In this document: positions 1 through 8,168 of the stretch, one piece after another | How positions within the stretch are numbered: the stretch's first letter is position 1 | Layout of the letters: every line of letters begins with the position of its first letter | Assembly: GCF_038452265.1 (NCBI RefSeq) | Contig: NZ_CP151842.1 | Location: forward strand, 496,001 to 560,000 | Direction of reading: 5' to 3' | Length of the DNA stretch: 64,000 nt | Origin: Vibrio diazotrophicus | GTDB lineage: Bacteria; Pseudomonadota; Gammaproteobacteria; Enterobacterales; Vibrionaceae | Position numbers and translations under genes: made by a program | The notes under the pieces: generated by a model | Database searches by the model: none | Told to the model about the DNA's origin: nothing | The model's input: only the letters and a program-made list of their open reading frames with translations

Positions 1-2306
1 GTTTCAACCATTTCTTCCGTGCTGCGAACGAGAAAGATGGCGGCGACTTGGTTTACTACCAAGGCCACATTTCTCCAGGGATCTACGCACGTGCATTCGT
101 TGAAGGTCGTCTAACTGCTGAGCAACTAGACAACTTCCGTCAAGAAGTAGACGGTAAAGGTATTCCTTCATACCCACACCCTAAATTGATGCCTGAGTTC
201 TGGCAATTCCCAACGGTTTCTATGGGTCTTGGTCCAATCTCTGCAATCTACCAAGCTCGTTTCCTTAAATACCTAGACGGTCGTGGCCTAAAAGACACTT
301 CTGAGCAACGTGTATACGCGTTCCTAGGTGACGGTGAGATGGATGAGCCAGAATCACGCGGTGCTATCTCTTTCGCTGCTCGTGAAAAACTAGACAACCT
401 ATGTTTCCTAATCAACTGTAACCTACAGCGTCTAGACGGCCCTGTTATGGGTAACGGTAAGATCATTCAAGAACTTGAAGGTCTGTTCAAAGGTGCTGGT
501 TGGAACGTAGTGAAAGTTATCTGGGGTAACAACTGGGATTCTCTACTAGCAAAAGACACTAGCGGTAAGCTTCTTCAACTGATGAACGAAACTATCGATG
601 GTGACTACCAAACATTCAAATCTAAAGATGGCGCGTACGTACGTGAGCACTTCTTTGGTAAGTACCCAGAAACTGCAGCTCTAGTTGCAGACATGACTGA
701 CGACGAAATCTTCGCACTTAAGCGTGGTGGTCACGAGTCTTCTAAACTGTACGCAGCATTTAAAAATGCACAAGACACTAAAGGTCGTCCAACTGTAATC
801 CTAGCGAAAACAGTTAAAGGTTACGGCATGGGTGAAGCGGCAGAAGGTAAGAATATCGCGCACCAAGTTAAGAAGATGGATATGACTCACGTTCTACACC
901 TACGTGATCGTCTAGGTCTTCAAGACATCCTAACTGACGAAGCAGTGAAAGAACTTCCATACCTAACTCTGGAAGAAGGTTCGAAAGAATACGAATACTT
1001 ACACGCTCGTCGTAAAGCTCTGAAAGGTTACACGCCTAAGCGTCTGCCTAACTTCACTCAAGAGCTAGTTATTCCACCTGTTGAAGAGTTCCAGCCGCTA
1101 CTAGAAGAACAGAAGCGTGATATCTCTACAACAATGGCGTTTGTACGTACTCTAAACGTACTGCTTAAAGATAAGAACATTGGTCAAAACATCGTTCCTA
1201 TCATTGCTGACGAAGCTCGTACATTTGGTATGGAAGGTCTGTTCCGTCAAATCGGTATCTACAACCCGCACGGCCAGAACTACACACCACAAGACCGCGA
1301 CATCGTTTCTTACTACAAAGAAGCAACGTCTGGTCAGGTACTACAAGAAGGTATCAACGAGCTAGGTGCTATGTCTTCATGGGTTGCTGCTGCAACTTCA
1401 TACAGCACTAACGATCTACCAATGATCCCGTTCTACATCTACTACTCTATGTTCGGTTTCCAACGTGTTGGTGACATGGCATGGATGGCTGGTGACCAAC
1501 AAGCTCGTGGTTTCCTACTAGGTGCAACAGCAGGTCGTACAACGCTAAACGGTGAAGGTCTACAACACGAAGACGGTCACTCACACATCATGGCTGGTAC
1601 TGTACCGAACTGTATCTCTTACGACCCAACATTCGCATACGAAGTTGCGGTAATCATGCAAGACGGTATCCGTCGTATGTATGGTGAGCAAGAGAACGTG
1701 TTCTACTACCTAACTCTGATGAACGAAAACTACGCAATGCCAGCAATGCCAGAAGGCGCTGAAGAAGGCATCCGTAAAGGTATCTACAAGCTAGAAACTT
1801 ACGCTGGTAACAAGGCGAAAGTTCAGCTGATGAGCTCTGGTACTATCATGAACGAAGTACGTAAAGCGGCTCAAATCCTAAGTGATGACTACGGTATTGC
1901 TTCTGACGTTTACTCTGTAACGTCTTTCAACGAAGTGACTCGTGATGGTCAAGCGGTAGAGCGTTACAACATGCTTCACCCAGAAGCGGAAGCACAAGTA
2001 CCTTATATCCAAACGGTAATGGGTACTGAGCCTGCAATCGCTGCGACTGACTACATGAAGAACTATGCTGAGCAAGTACGTGCGTTTATCCCAGCTGAAT
2101 CATACAAAGTACTGGGTACTGATGGCTTTGGTCGTTCTGACAGCCGTGAGAACCTACGTCGTCACTTCGAAGTGAACGCAGGTTACGTTGTGGTTGCAGC
2201 TCTAAGCGAACTAGCGAAACGTGGTGATGTTGAGAAATCTGTGGTTGTTGAAGCAATCAAGAAATTCGACATCGACACTGAAAAAACAAACCCGCTATAC
2301 GCTTAA
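1..2306 (+). CDS. aceE: Pyruvate dehydrogenase E1 component (5'-truncated by window edge)
   Basis: This is the thiamine-diphosphate E1 subunit of the pyruvate dehydrogenase complex. It decarboxylates pyruvate and passes the acetyl group to the lipoyl arms of AceF in the cytoplasm. The frame is open from base 3 to the stop at 2304-2306, giving 767 residues; the family is about 887 long, so roughly 120 N-terminal residues lie outside the window. Readable family segments include HFFRAANEKDGGDLVYYQGH at the left edge, the GDGEMDEPES thiamine-diphosphate region near residue 105 of the visible part, and the ADEARTFGMEGLFRQ segment typical of homodimeric bacterial E1. Only 19 bp separate it from aceF, so the two are co-transcribed. 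Codon use is strongly biased (CGT, GGT, CTA), as in highly expressed genes. The TTG at 48 is an internal codon, not the start. Identification is very secure. Confidence 0.97.
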   Translation, partial: FNHFFRAANEKDGGDLVYYQGHISPGIYARAFVEGRLTAEQLDNFRQEVDGKGIPSYPHPKLMPEFWQFPTVSMGLGPISAIYQARFLKYLDGRGLKDTSEQRVYAFLGDGEMDEPESRGAISFAAREKLDNLCFLINCNLQRLDGPVMGNGKIIQELEGLFKGAGWNVVKVIWGNNWDSLLAKDTSGKLLQLMNETIDGDYQTFKSKDGAYVREHFFGKYPETAALVADMTDDEIFALKRGGHESSKLYAAFKNAQDTKGRPTVILAKTVKGYGMGEAAEGKNIAHQVKKMDMTHVLHLRDRLGLQDILTDEAVKELPYLTLEEGSKEYEYLHARRKALKGYTPKRLPNFTQELVIPPVEEFQPLLEEQKRDISTTMAFVRTLNVLLKDKNIGQNIVPIIADEARTFGMEGLFRQIGIYNPHGQNYTPQDRDIVSYYKEATSGQVLQEGINELGAMSSWVAAATSYSTNDLPMIPFYIYYSMFGFQRVGDMAWMAGDQQARGFLLGATAGRTTLNGEGLQHEDGHSHIMAGTVPNCISYDPTFAYEVAVIMQDGIRRMYGEQENVFYYLTLMNENYAMPAMPEGAEEGIRKGIYKLETYAGNKAKVQLMSSGTIMNEVRKAAQILSDDYGIASDVYSVTSFNEVTRDGQAVERYNMLHPEAEAQVPYIQTVMGTEPAIAATDYMKNYAEQVRAFIPAESYKVLGTDGFGRSDSRENLRRHFEVNAGYVVVAALSELAKRGDVEKSVVVEAIKKFDIDTEKTNPLYA

Positions 2307-2325
2307 TTGAAGATAGGAAAGAATA

Positions 2326-4221
2326 ATGGCAATCGAAATTAATGTACCTGATATCGGTGCGGATGAGGTTGAAGTTACTGAGATTCTTGTAAGCGTTGGC
2401 GACAAGGTTGAAGAAGAACAATCTCTTATTACGGTAGAAGGCGACAAAGCTTCTATGGAAGTACCTGCTTCTCAAGCGGGTATCGTAAAAGAAATCAAAG
2501 TTGTTGCTGGCGATAAAGTAACAACGGGTTCACTTATCATGCTTTTCTTAGAACAAGAAGGCGAAGAAGCGGGCGCAGCTGCGCCTGCTCCAGCGGCAGA
2601 AGCGGCTCCAGTAGCTGCACCTGCAGCTGCGGCAGCAAGTGAACTGAAAGAAGTTTGTGTTCCGGATATCGGTGGCGACGAAGTTGAAGTGACTGAAATC
2701 CTAGTTGCTGTTGGCGATTCAATCGCTGAAGAGCAATCTCTACTGACAGTAGAAGGTGACAAAGCTTCAATGGAAGTACCTGCACCATTCGCTGGTACTC
2801 TAAAAGAAATCAAAGTTGCAGCTGGCGATAAAGTATCAACTGGCTCACTAGTGATGATCTTCGAAGTTGCAGGTTCAGGCGCAGCAACTCCTGCACCAGT
2901 TGCAGCGGCAGCTCCGGCAGCGGCACCAGCAGCATCTGGCGTTAAAGAAGTTAACGTTCCAGATATCGGCGGCGATGAAGTTGAAGTCACTGAAATCATG
3001 GTAGCGGTTGGCGATACAGTAACTGAAGAGCAATCTCTGATTACTGTAGAAGGCGACAAAGCTTCTATGGAAGTACCTGCTCCATTTGCTGGTACGGTTA
3101 AAGAAATCAAAGTTGCAGCTGGCGATAAAGTATCAACTGGCTCATTGATCATGGTGTTCGAAGTAGCCGGTGCAGCTCCTGCGCCAGCAGCACCAGCTCA
3201 AGCAGCGGCTCCTGCGGCAGCTCCAGCTCCTAAAGCTGAAGCTGCAAAACCAGCAGCAGCTCCGGCAGCAACTGAGTTTGAAGAGAACAACGACTACGCT
3301 CACGCTTCACCTGTTGTTCGCCGCCTAGCGCGCGAATTCGGTGTAAACCTAGCGAAAGTGAAAGGTTCAGGCCGTAAGAGCCGTATCCTGAAAGAAGACG
3401 TACAGAACTACGTGAAAGAGGCACTTAAGCGTCTTGAATCTGGTGCTGCAGCTTCTGGTAAAGGTGACGGTGCAGCTCTTGGTCTACTTCCTTGGCCGAA
3501 AGTTGATTTCAGCAAGTTTGGTGAAACTGAAGTTCAACCTCTATCTCGTATTAAGAAGATTTCTGGTGCGAACCTACACCGTAACTGGGTAATGATCCCT
3601 CACGTTACACAGTGGGACAACGCAGACATCACTGAGCTAGAAAACTTCCGTAAAGAGCAAAATGCGATTGAAGCGAAGAAAGACACTGGCATGAAGATCA
3701 CTCCACTTGTGTTCATCATGAAAGCTGTTGCTAAAGCGCTTGAAGCGTTTCCTGCATTTAACTCTTCTCTTTCTGAAGATGGCGAAAGCTTGATTCTGAA
3801 GAAATACGTGAACGTAGGTATCGCGGTTGATACGCCAAACGGTCTAGTTGTTCCAGTATTCAAAGACGTGAACAAGAAAGGCATTTACGAGTTGTCTGAA
3901 GAACTAGCAGTAGTGTCTAAGAAAGCTCGTGCAGGTAAGCTGACTGCAGCAGACATGCAAGGCGGCTGTTTCACTATCTCTAGCCTAGGTGGCATTGGTG
4001 GTACTGCATTCACGCCAATCGTGAATGCGCCAGAAGTAGGTATCCTTGGTGTATCTAAGTCTGAAATGAAGCCTGTTTGGAACGGTAAAGAGTTCGAAGC
4101 TCGCCTACAACTTCCACTATCTCTATCATACGACCACCGTGTGATCGATGGTGCTGAAGGTGCACGCTTCATCACTTACTTGAACAACTGCCTAAGCGAC
4201 ATTCGTCGTCTAGTGCTGTAA
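2326..4221 (+). CDS. aceF: Dihydrolipoamide acetyltransferase, E2 of pyruvate dehydrogenase
   Basis: E2 forms the core of the pyruvate dehydrogenase complex. It carries acetyl groups on swinging lipoyl-lysines and transfers them to CoA. The 631-residue protein has three N-terminal lipoyl domains, each with the EGDKASMEVP lipoylation loop (lysines at residues 41, 146 and 245). They are separated by long Ala/Pro linkers typical of flexible E2 hinges. A peripheral-subunit-binding domain follows (ASPVVRRLAREFGVNL, about residues 328-360), then the catalytic acyltransferase domain with the C-terminal SYDHRVIDG active-site motif (His near residue 604). The domain count matches the E. coli enzyme. 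A GGAAAG ribosome binding site precedes the ATG, 19 bp after the aceE stop. Lipoyl domains 2 and 3 share a 45-bp block that is identical at the DNA level. Confidence 0.98.
   Translation: MAIEINVPDIGADEVEVTEILVSVGDKVEEEQSLITVEGDKASMEVPASQAGIVKEIKVVAGDKVTTGSLIMLFLEQEGEEAGAAAPAPAAEAAPVAAPAAAAASELKEVCVPDIGGDEVEVTEILVAVGDSIAEEQSLLTVEGDKASMEVPAPFAGTLKEIKVAAGDKVSTGSLVMIFEVAGSGAATPAPVAAAAPAAAPAASGVKEVNVPDIGGDEVEVTEIMVAVGDTVTEEQSLITVEGDKASMEVPAPFAGTVKEIKVAAGDKVSTGSLIMVFEVAGAAPAPAAPAQAAAPAAAPAPKAEAAKPAAAPAATEFEENNDYAHASPVVRRLAREFGVNLAKVKGSGRKSRILKEDVQNYVKEALKRLESGAAASGKGDGAALGLLPWPKVDFSKFGETEVQPLSRIKKISGANLHRNWVMIPHVTQWDNADITELENFRKEQNAIEAKKDTGMKITPLVFIMKAVAKALEAFPAFNSSLSEDGESLILKKYVNVGIAVDTPNGLVVPVFKDVNKKGIYELSEELAVVSKKARAGKLTAADMQGGCFTISSLGGIGGTAFTPIVNAPEVGILGVSKSEMKPVWNGKEFEARLQLPLSLSYDHRVIDGAEGARFITYLNNCLSDIRRLVL
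2803..3144 (+). repeat. Identical 45-bp direct repeats in the aceF lipoyl domains
   Basis: Bases 2803-2847 and 3100-3144 are identical over 45 bp and lie 297 bp (99 codons) apart. They encode the segment just after the lipoyl-lysine turn of domains 2 and 3. Flanking sequence differs mostly at third positions, so the identity is higher than protein conservation alone requires. The lengths were counted by eye. Confidence 0.85.
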
Positions 4222-4232
4222 TCAAAAAGAGA

Positions 4233-4254
4233 CAAGGCGGCAATAGCCGCCTTG
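4233..4254 (+). terminator. Stem-loop after aceF, without a clear U tract
   Basis: A perfect 9-bp stem (CAAGGCGGC / GCCGCCTTG) with an AATA loop starts 12 bp after the aceF stop. Only scattered T follows, so it is more likely a processing or stability hairpin, or a partial terminator, than a strong Rho-independent terminator. It would let aceEF and lpd differ in expression. Confidence 0.55.
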
Positions 4255-4388
4255 ATTCAGTATTTATCCAACCGATTTGAAAAAAGGCAGTTTTCTTGAA
4301 AATGGAAAATTTTCCTGCATTTGAATTGTTGGCTAGCTCACAGGCTAAATGGATTTACTTTTCACACCATTAACATCTCTGTAAACTG

Positions 4389-4415
4389 TTGCGGTCTGAA
4401 AAATAAACGTATTAT
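4389..4415 (+). promoter_or_regulatory. Possible lpd promoter
   Basis: The 251-bp gap between aceF and lpd holds a TATTAT -10-like hexamer at 4410-4415 and a weak TTGCGG -35-like hexamer at 4389-4394, only 15 bp apart. A perfect 12-bp palindrome, GGAAAATTTTCC, lies at 4304-4315. Enteric lpd has its own promoter in addition to read-through from aceEF, which fits the gap here. The match is weak. Confidence 0.35.
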
Positions 4416-4472
4416 ACAAAAAGATATCATACCCACTCAGCCTGTTAGGGATATTGACTACAAGAGGTCGAA

Positions 4473-5897
4473 ATGAGCAAAGAAATTAAAGCCCAAGTTG
4501 TTGTACTTGGTGCAGGTCCTGCTGGTTACTCCGCTGCATTCCGTTGTGCAGACTTAGGTCTGGAAACTGTACTTGTTGAACGCTACAGCACTCTTGGCGG
4601 TGTATGTTTGAACGTGGGTTGTATCCCATCAAAAGCACTGCTACACGTAGCGAAAGTTATCGAAGAAGCAAAAGCACTTGCAGAACACGGTATCGTATTT
4701 GGCGAACCTCAAACGGATATCGATAAAATCCGTCTATGGAAAGAAAAAGTAATTAACCAGTTAACTGGCGGTCTTGGCGGAATGGCTAAGATGCGTAAAG
4801 TAACGGTTGTTAACGGTTTTGGTAAGTTTACTGGCCCTAACACTATCGAAGTGGAAGGTGAAGACGGTAAAACAACAGTAAACTTCGACAATGCTATCGT
4901 TGCTGCGGGTTCTCGCCCAATTAAACTTCCATTTATTCCACATGAAGATCCACGTATTTGGGACTCAACTGATGCTCTTGAGCTGAAAGAAGTACCTGGA
5001 AAACTGTTGATCATGGGTGGCGGTATTATCGGCCTAGAAATGGGTACGGTTTACCACGCACTAGGTTCACAAATCGACGTAGTTGAAATGTTCGACCAAG
5101 TGATCCCTGCTGCGGATAAAGACATCGTTAAGGTTTACACCAAGCGCATCAAAGACAAGTTCAACCTGATGCTAGAAACCAAAGTAACAGCGGTTGAAGC
5201 GAAAGAAGACGGTATCTACGTTTCAATGGAAGGCAAAAAAGCACCAGCGGAAGCTGAGCGTTACGATGCTGTTCTTGTTGCTATCGGTCGTGTACCAAAC
5301 GGTAAACTTCTTGATGCAGAGAAAGCAGGTCTTGAAGTTGATGAGCGTGGCTTCATCAATGTAGACAAGCAAATGCGTACTAACGTACCTCACATCTTCG
5401 CTATCGGTGACATCGTTGGTCAACCAATGCTTGCTCACAAAGGTGTTCACGAAGGTCACGTTGCTGCAGAAGTTATCTCTGGTAAGAAACACTACTTCGA
5501 TCCTAAAGTTATTCCTTCAATTGCGTACACTGAGCCAGAAGTTGCCTGGGTTGGTAAGACTGAGAAAGAAGCGAAAGCTGAAGGCATCAACTACGAAGTT
5601 GCAACATTCCCTTGGGCAGCATCAGGCCGTGCAATTGCGTCTGACTGTTCAGATGGTATGACTAAGCTAATCTTTGATAAAGAGACTCACCGCGTTATTG
5701 GTGGCGCTATCGTTGGTACTAACGGTGGTGAACTACTAGGCGAAATCGGTCTTGCTATTGAGATGGGCTGTGATGCTGAAGATATCGCTCTAACTATCCA
5801 CGCTCACCCAACTCTACACGAGTCTGTTGGTCTAGCGGCGGAAGTGTTTGAAGGTACAATTACTGACCTGCCAAACGCAAAAGCTAAGAAGAAATAA
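4473..5897 (+). CDS. lpd: Dihydrolipoamide dehydrogenase (E3)
   Basis: E3 reoxidises the dihydrolipoyl groups of pyruvate and 2-oxoglutarate dehydrogenases (and the glycine cleavage system), using FAD and NAD+. The 474-residue protein opens with the FAD-binding GAGPAGY motif (residues 13-19). The redox-active disulfide motif GGVCLNVGC follows (Cys45 and Cys50), then a second dinucleotide-binding site GGGIIGLEMG and the ATG-type FAD site AIGDIVGQPMLAHKG. The C-terminal catalytic HAHPTLHE motif is intact. Length matches E. coli Lpd (474). The start has a good AAGAGGT ribosome binding site. The gene sits 251 bp after aceF with its own likely promoter and ends in a strong terminator, so it can be expressed apart from aceEF. 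Very secure. Confidence 0.98.
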   Translation: MSKEIKAQVVVLGAGPAGYSAAFRCADLGLETVLVERYSTLGGVCLNVGCIPSKALLHVAKVIEEAKALAEHGIVFGEPQTDIDKIRLWKEKVINQLTGGLGGMAKMRKVTVVNGFGKFTGPNTIEVEGEDGKTTVNFDNAIVAAGSRPIKLPFIPHEDPRIWDSTDALELKEVPGKLLIMGGGIIGLEMGTVYHALGSQIDVVEMFDQVIPAADKDIVKVYTKRIKDKFNLMLETKVTAVEAKEDGIYVSMEGKKAPAEAERYDAVLVAIGRVPNGKLLDAEKAGLEVDERGFINVDKQMRTNVPHIFAIGDIVGQPMLAHKGVHEGHVAAEVISGKKHYFDPKVIPSIAYTEPEVAWVGKTEKEAKAEGINYEVATFPWAASGRAIASDCSDGMTKLIFDKETHRVIGGAIVGTNGGELLGEIGLAIEMGCDAEDIALTIHAHPTLHESVGLAAEVFEGTITDLPNAKAKKK

Positions 5898-5912
5898 TTC
5901 TTCTTGAGAGTC

Positions 5913-5944
5913 AAAAAAACCGCTGAAGATTCAGCGGTTTTTTT
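5913..5944. terminator. Bidirectional terminator between lpd and the luxR-type gene
   Basis: A run of seven A leads into the stem ACCGCTGA / TCAGCGGT with an AGAT-type loop, then a run of seven T. It is a Rho-independent terminator in both directions and serves the convergent lpd (+) and regulator (-) genes. Confidence 0.9.
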
Positions 5945-5978
5945 ACATCTAAACGTTAAGTTTTAGCTCAACAGTTAG

Positions 5979-6587
5979 TTATTTATAGATGCACAGCATA
6001 TCCATGTAGGTGTTCGCTAACTGGTTGATGCTATCTTTGTCTCCCACTCGGTTTGCCTGAACAAACAATGAGTAGCAAAGACCATGGAACAGCATAGTTA
6101 GTTCTTCTGGATCATGCTTATCGCACACTTCACCACGTTCAATCGCTTTGCTGAAGATGTTCTTCACTAGCATTTGATTGGTTCGGTTGGTCGACATGAA
6201 GAGTGGCCATACTTCATCACGAGTTGAAGCACTCCATTCAAACCATACTTTTAGCCAATAGCAATCCTGATAGCTGATTTCCACTAGCTCTTTGGTGATG
6301 TTGCTTAGGTTCTCTTTGGCTGGTAAGTCTAAATCAATATTATCGGTTAAGAAGTTAGAGAATTGACGAACCACGTGAGTAAGAACTTCATCCACCAAGT
6401 CTTCACGAGTAGGGAAGTAGTTGAATACCGTAGCTACTGAGACTTGAGCGATTTCAGCGATATCAGCATGTCCGCCACGGCCAATGCCGCGTCTGGCGAA
6501 AACCTCTAGCGCGATTTCCATTAGTTGAAGTTTACGTTTCTGGGGAGATAGCCGTGTTCTCGGGCGTTTCTCAATAGATGCGTCCAT
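5979..6587 (-). CDS. luxR: TetR-family quorum-sensing master regulator (LuxR/HapR/OpaR type)
   Basis: Master high-cell-density regulator of Vibrio quorum sensing; a dimeric TetR-fold DNA-binding protein that activates and represses many genes. The N-terminal 70 residues (MDASIEKRPRTRLSP, then the helix-turn-helix segment GHADIAEIAQ and VSVATVFNYFPTREDLVDEV) are those I know from HapR and LuxR. KVWFEWSASTRDEVWPLF in the ligand/dimerisation domain is also diagnostic. The protein is 202 residues and ends LCIYK, slightly short of some relatives that end ...REH. I chose the start at 6587 because AGGA lies 9 bp upstream and the product then begins MDAS as in HapR; an in-frame ATG at 6605 lacks a ribosome binding site. 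It is flanked by lpd and hpt, an arrangement I recall from V. parahaemolyticus. Names in use differ by species (luxR, hapR, opaR, smcR, vanT). This is not the acyl-homoserine-lactone receptor also called LuxR. Confidence 0.95.
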   Translation of the reverse strand: MDASIEKRPRTRLSPQKRKLQLMEIALEVFARRGIGRGGHADIAEIAQVSVATVFNYFPTREDLVDEVLTHVVRQFSNFLTDNIDLDLPAKENLSNITKELVEISYQDCYWLKVWFEWSASTRDEVWPLFMSTNRTNQMLVKNIFSKAIERGEVCDKHDPEELTMLFHGLCYSLFVQANRVGDKDSINQLANTYMDMLCIYK

Positions 6588-6616
6588 AGTTGTAAGTCCT
6601 GCCATTTTTCGTTGTT

Positions 6617-6627
6617 ACGTTGTTAGT
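6617..6627 (-). promoter_or_regulatory. Qrr small-RNA pairing site in the luxR/hapR-type leader
   Basis: The leader reads ACUAACAACGU 30-40 nt before the start codon. This 11-mer is fully complementary to the ACGUUGUUAGU core that I recall as conserved in Vibrio Qrr1-5. Qrr RNAs repress this class of mRNA at low cell density with Hfq. A small hairpin (GAGTG-A5-CACTC, 6629-6643) sits just upstream and could act as an Hfq-proximal structure. Basis: complementarity seen here; Qrr sequence from memory. Confidence 0.7.
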
Positions 6628-6678
6628 TGAGTGTTTTTCACTCTAATGATTATTTTGTTAGTTGCTTAAAGCTCTATG

Positions 6679-6707
6679 AGTGTACTGGTGCATATATTGA
6701 AGGTCAA
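6679..6707 (-). promoter_or_regulatory. luxR/hapR-type gene promoter (sigma-70 like)
   Basis: On the minus strand, TTGACC (6702-6707) and TACACT (6679-6684) are separated by 17 bp. That predicts a leader of about 85 nt containing the Qrr pairing site. Two canonical hexamers at ideal spacing make this a credible promoter. Confidence 0.6.
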
Positions 6708-6736
6708 TGTTTGAACTAGGTATTCGCTCCCATTAT

Positions 6737-6759
6737 TAAAAATGAGCTTTATCAACAAG
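6737..6759. promoter_or_regulatory. Possible LuxR/HapR-type operator half-site (autoregulation)
   Basis: TTATCAACAA at 6749-6758 matches 9 of 10 bases of one half (TTATCAATAA) of the operator consensus known for V. harveyi LuxR. The other half-site is poor. It lies about 30 bp upstream of the -35 of the regulator gene and about 45 bp upstream of that of hpt. Autoregulation is established for this family, but the match here is only suggestive. Confidence 0.3.
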
Positions 6760-6804
6760 TTCAAATTATATAGATATAGGCTCATCATCTAGGGGGAGAA
6801 AAGG

Positions 6805-6860
6805 TTAACTCTGCCCTCCGGCAGTGTTACTATACGCGCCGAATAAATTCTGCGGCGCGT
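6805..6860 (+). promoter_or_regulatory. hpt promoter with a GC-rich palindrome over the start site
   Basis: TTAACT (6805-6810) and TACTAT (6828-6833) are 17 bp apart, giving a predicted transcription start near 6840. Directly after the -10 lies a perfect inverted repeat, ACGCGCCG (6834-6841) and CGGCGCGT (6853-6860), with an 11-bp AT-rich centre. It could be an operator or a 5'-end stem-loop of the hpt mRNA. Confidence 0.5.
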
Positions 6861-6897
6861 CTATTATTGAAATGTGCCCCAAGCAAACGAGAATGGT

Positions 6898-7428
6898 ATG
6901 AAGCATACAGTTGAAGTAATGATTTCTGAGCAAGACGTTCAGGAACGTATCCGTGAACTAGGTAAGCAAATCTCTCAACACTACCAAGGCAGCGAAGATT
7001 TGGTGCTGGTTGGTTTGTTGCGTGGTTCTTTTGTTTTCATGGCTGACTTGGCTCGCTCAATTGAGCTGATTCACCAAGTAGACTTTATGACAGCATCTAG
7101 CTACGGCAACTCAATGACGAGTTCTCGTGATGTTCGCATCCTGAAAGATTTAGATGATGACATCAAAGGTAAAGATGTTCTGCTTGTTGAAGACATCATT
7201 GATACCGGCAACACTCTAAATAAAGTGAAAGAAATCCTATCTCTACGTGAGCCTAAATCAATTCATATTTGTACTCTGCTTGATAAGCCTTCTCGTCGCG
7301 AAGTGAACGTAGAAGTTTCTTGGGTAGGTTTTGAAATTCCTGATGAATTCGTCGTCGGTGTGGGCATCGATTATGCTCAAAAATACCGTCACTTGCCTTA
7401 TATCGGTAAAGTTGTTCCTCAAGAATAA
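6898..7428 (+). CDS. hpt: Hypoxanthine phosphoribosyltransferase
   Basis: Purine salvage enzyme that converts hypoxanthine (and guanine less well) plus PRPP to the nucleoside monophosphate in the cytoplasm. The PRPP-binding motif VLLVEDIIDTGNTL is present near residues 98-111, as is the family N-terminus MKHTVEVMI seen in E. coli Hpt. The product is 176 residues against 178 in E. coli. I chose the ATG at 6898 over the upstream in-frame start at 6874 because the protein then aligns with the family from residue 1; the ribosome binding site is weak in either case. It is transcribed divergently from the quorum regulator across a shared 310-bp region and ends at a terminator shared with can. Confidence 0.95.
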   Translation: MKHTVEVMISEQDVQERIRELGKQISQHYQGSEDLVLVGLLRGSFVFMADLARSIELIHQVDFMTASSYGNSMTSSRDVRILKDLDDDIKGKDVLLVEDIIDTGNTLNKVKEILSLREPKSIHICTLLDKPSRREVNVEVSWVGFEIPDEFVVGVGIDYAQKYRHLPYIGKVVPQE

Positions 7429-7449
7429 TCGCCTTTGTTGTTAAAAATG

Positions 7450-7475
7450 AAAAAGCCCACATCAGTGGGCTTTTT
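7450..7475. terminator. Bidirectional terminator between hpt and can
   Basis: The stem AAAAAGCCCAC / GTGGGCTTTTT with an ATCA loop is symmetric, with A and T tracts on either side, and lies between convergent hpt and can. Confidence 0.9.
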
Positions 7476-7499
7476 GTGTTCTTAGCTTTTAGTAAGCAA

Positions 7500-8168
7500 T
7501 TAGCGACAAAGCAGTTGGTGTTCTGGATTAAGGATCTTTTCCATGGCTTTGTTGTAGCTGTTATTAATGGTTTTGCGAGAGTTGCAGCGTACACCCAAGT
7601 ACTCTAACTTGCCGTCTTCGATACCATAAACCACACCATGAAGTTCAACCTCTTGGCCTCGCTCCCATGCACTTTGCAGTATGGTCGAGTTCGCAAGATT
7701 ATGAACTTGCTCTGCTACGTTGATTTCCGCCAATTTGTCAGAACGATCCGTTTCCGGCATCTGTTCAATGTATTTGCGGTGCTTAAAGTACAAATCACGA
7801 ATGTGCAGTAGCCAGTTGTTGATCAAGCCCAGTTGCGGGTTGTCGATTGAGGCTGTCACACCACCACATCCATAGTGTCCACAAACAATAATGTGCTTCA
7901 CTTTAAGCACATCAACTGCATACTGAACAACAGAAAGGCAGTTTAAGTCGGTGTGAATGACTTGGTTGGCAACATTACGATGAACGAACAATTCGCCTGA
8001 GTATAGACCAGTTAAACGTTCTGCTGGTACACGGCTGTCTGAACAACCAATCCATAGGAAATCAGGATTCTGTCCTTCAGCGAGCTTTGTAAAGTACTCT
8101 GGGCGATCAGCTTTAATCGACTCTGACCACTTTGAGTTGTTTTCGAATAGTTGTTTAATCTCTGGCAT
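7500..8168 (-). CDS. can: Beta-class carbonic anhydrase
   Basis: Zinc enzyme that interconverts CO2 and bicarbonate in the cytoplasm, supplying bicarbonate for carboxylations at ambient CO2. Ligands and dyad of the beta class are visible: CSDSR (Cys42, Asp44, Arg46) and the CGHYGCGG segment (His98, Cys101). The 222-residue length fits E. coli Can (220). The start at 8168 follows an AAGGAAG ribosome binding site by 4-5 bp; the longer reading from 8195 has none. Its place beside hpt and yadGH is the same as in E. coli. Having Asp44 available as a fourth ligand suggests the allosterically bicarbonate-inhibited type II group, but that is inference. Confidence 0.95.
   Translation of the reverse strand: MPEIKQLFENNSKWSESIKADRPEYFTKLAEGQNPDFLWIGCSDSRVPAERLTGLYSGELFVHRNVANQVIHTDLNCLSVVQYAVDVLKVKHIIVCGHYGCGGVTASIDNPQLGLINNWLLHIRDLYFKHRKYIEQMPETDRSDKLAEINVAEQVHNLANSTILQSAWERGQEVELHGVVYGIEDGKLEYLGVRCNSRKTINNSYNKAMEKILNPEHQLLCR

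Noticed and set aside
2472..3152. 226-codon open frame on the minus strand inside aceF
   Set aside because: It mirrors the repeated lipoyl domains and Ala/Pro linkers; strong codon bias on the coding strand removes stops from the opposite one. No ribosome binding site or family features.
2344..3170. Tandem repeats in aceF as a mobile or CRISPR-like array
   Set aside because: The repeats are three in-frame lipoyl domains of a known protein, with no spacers of constant length.
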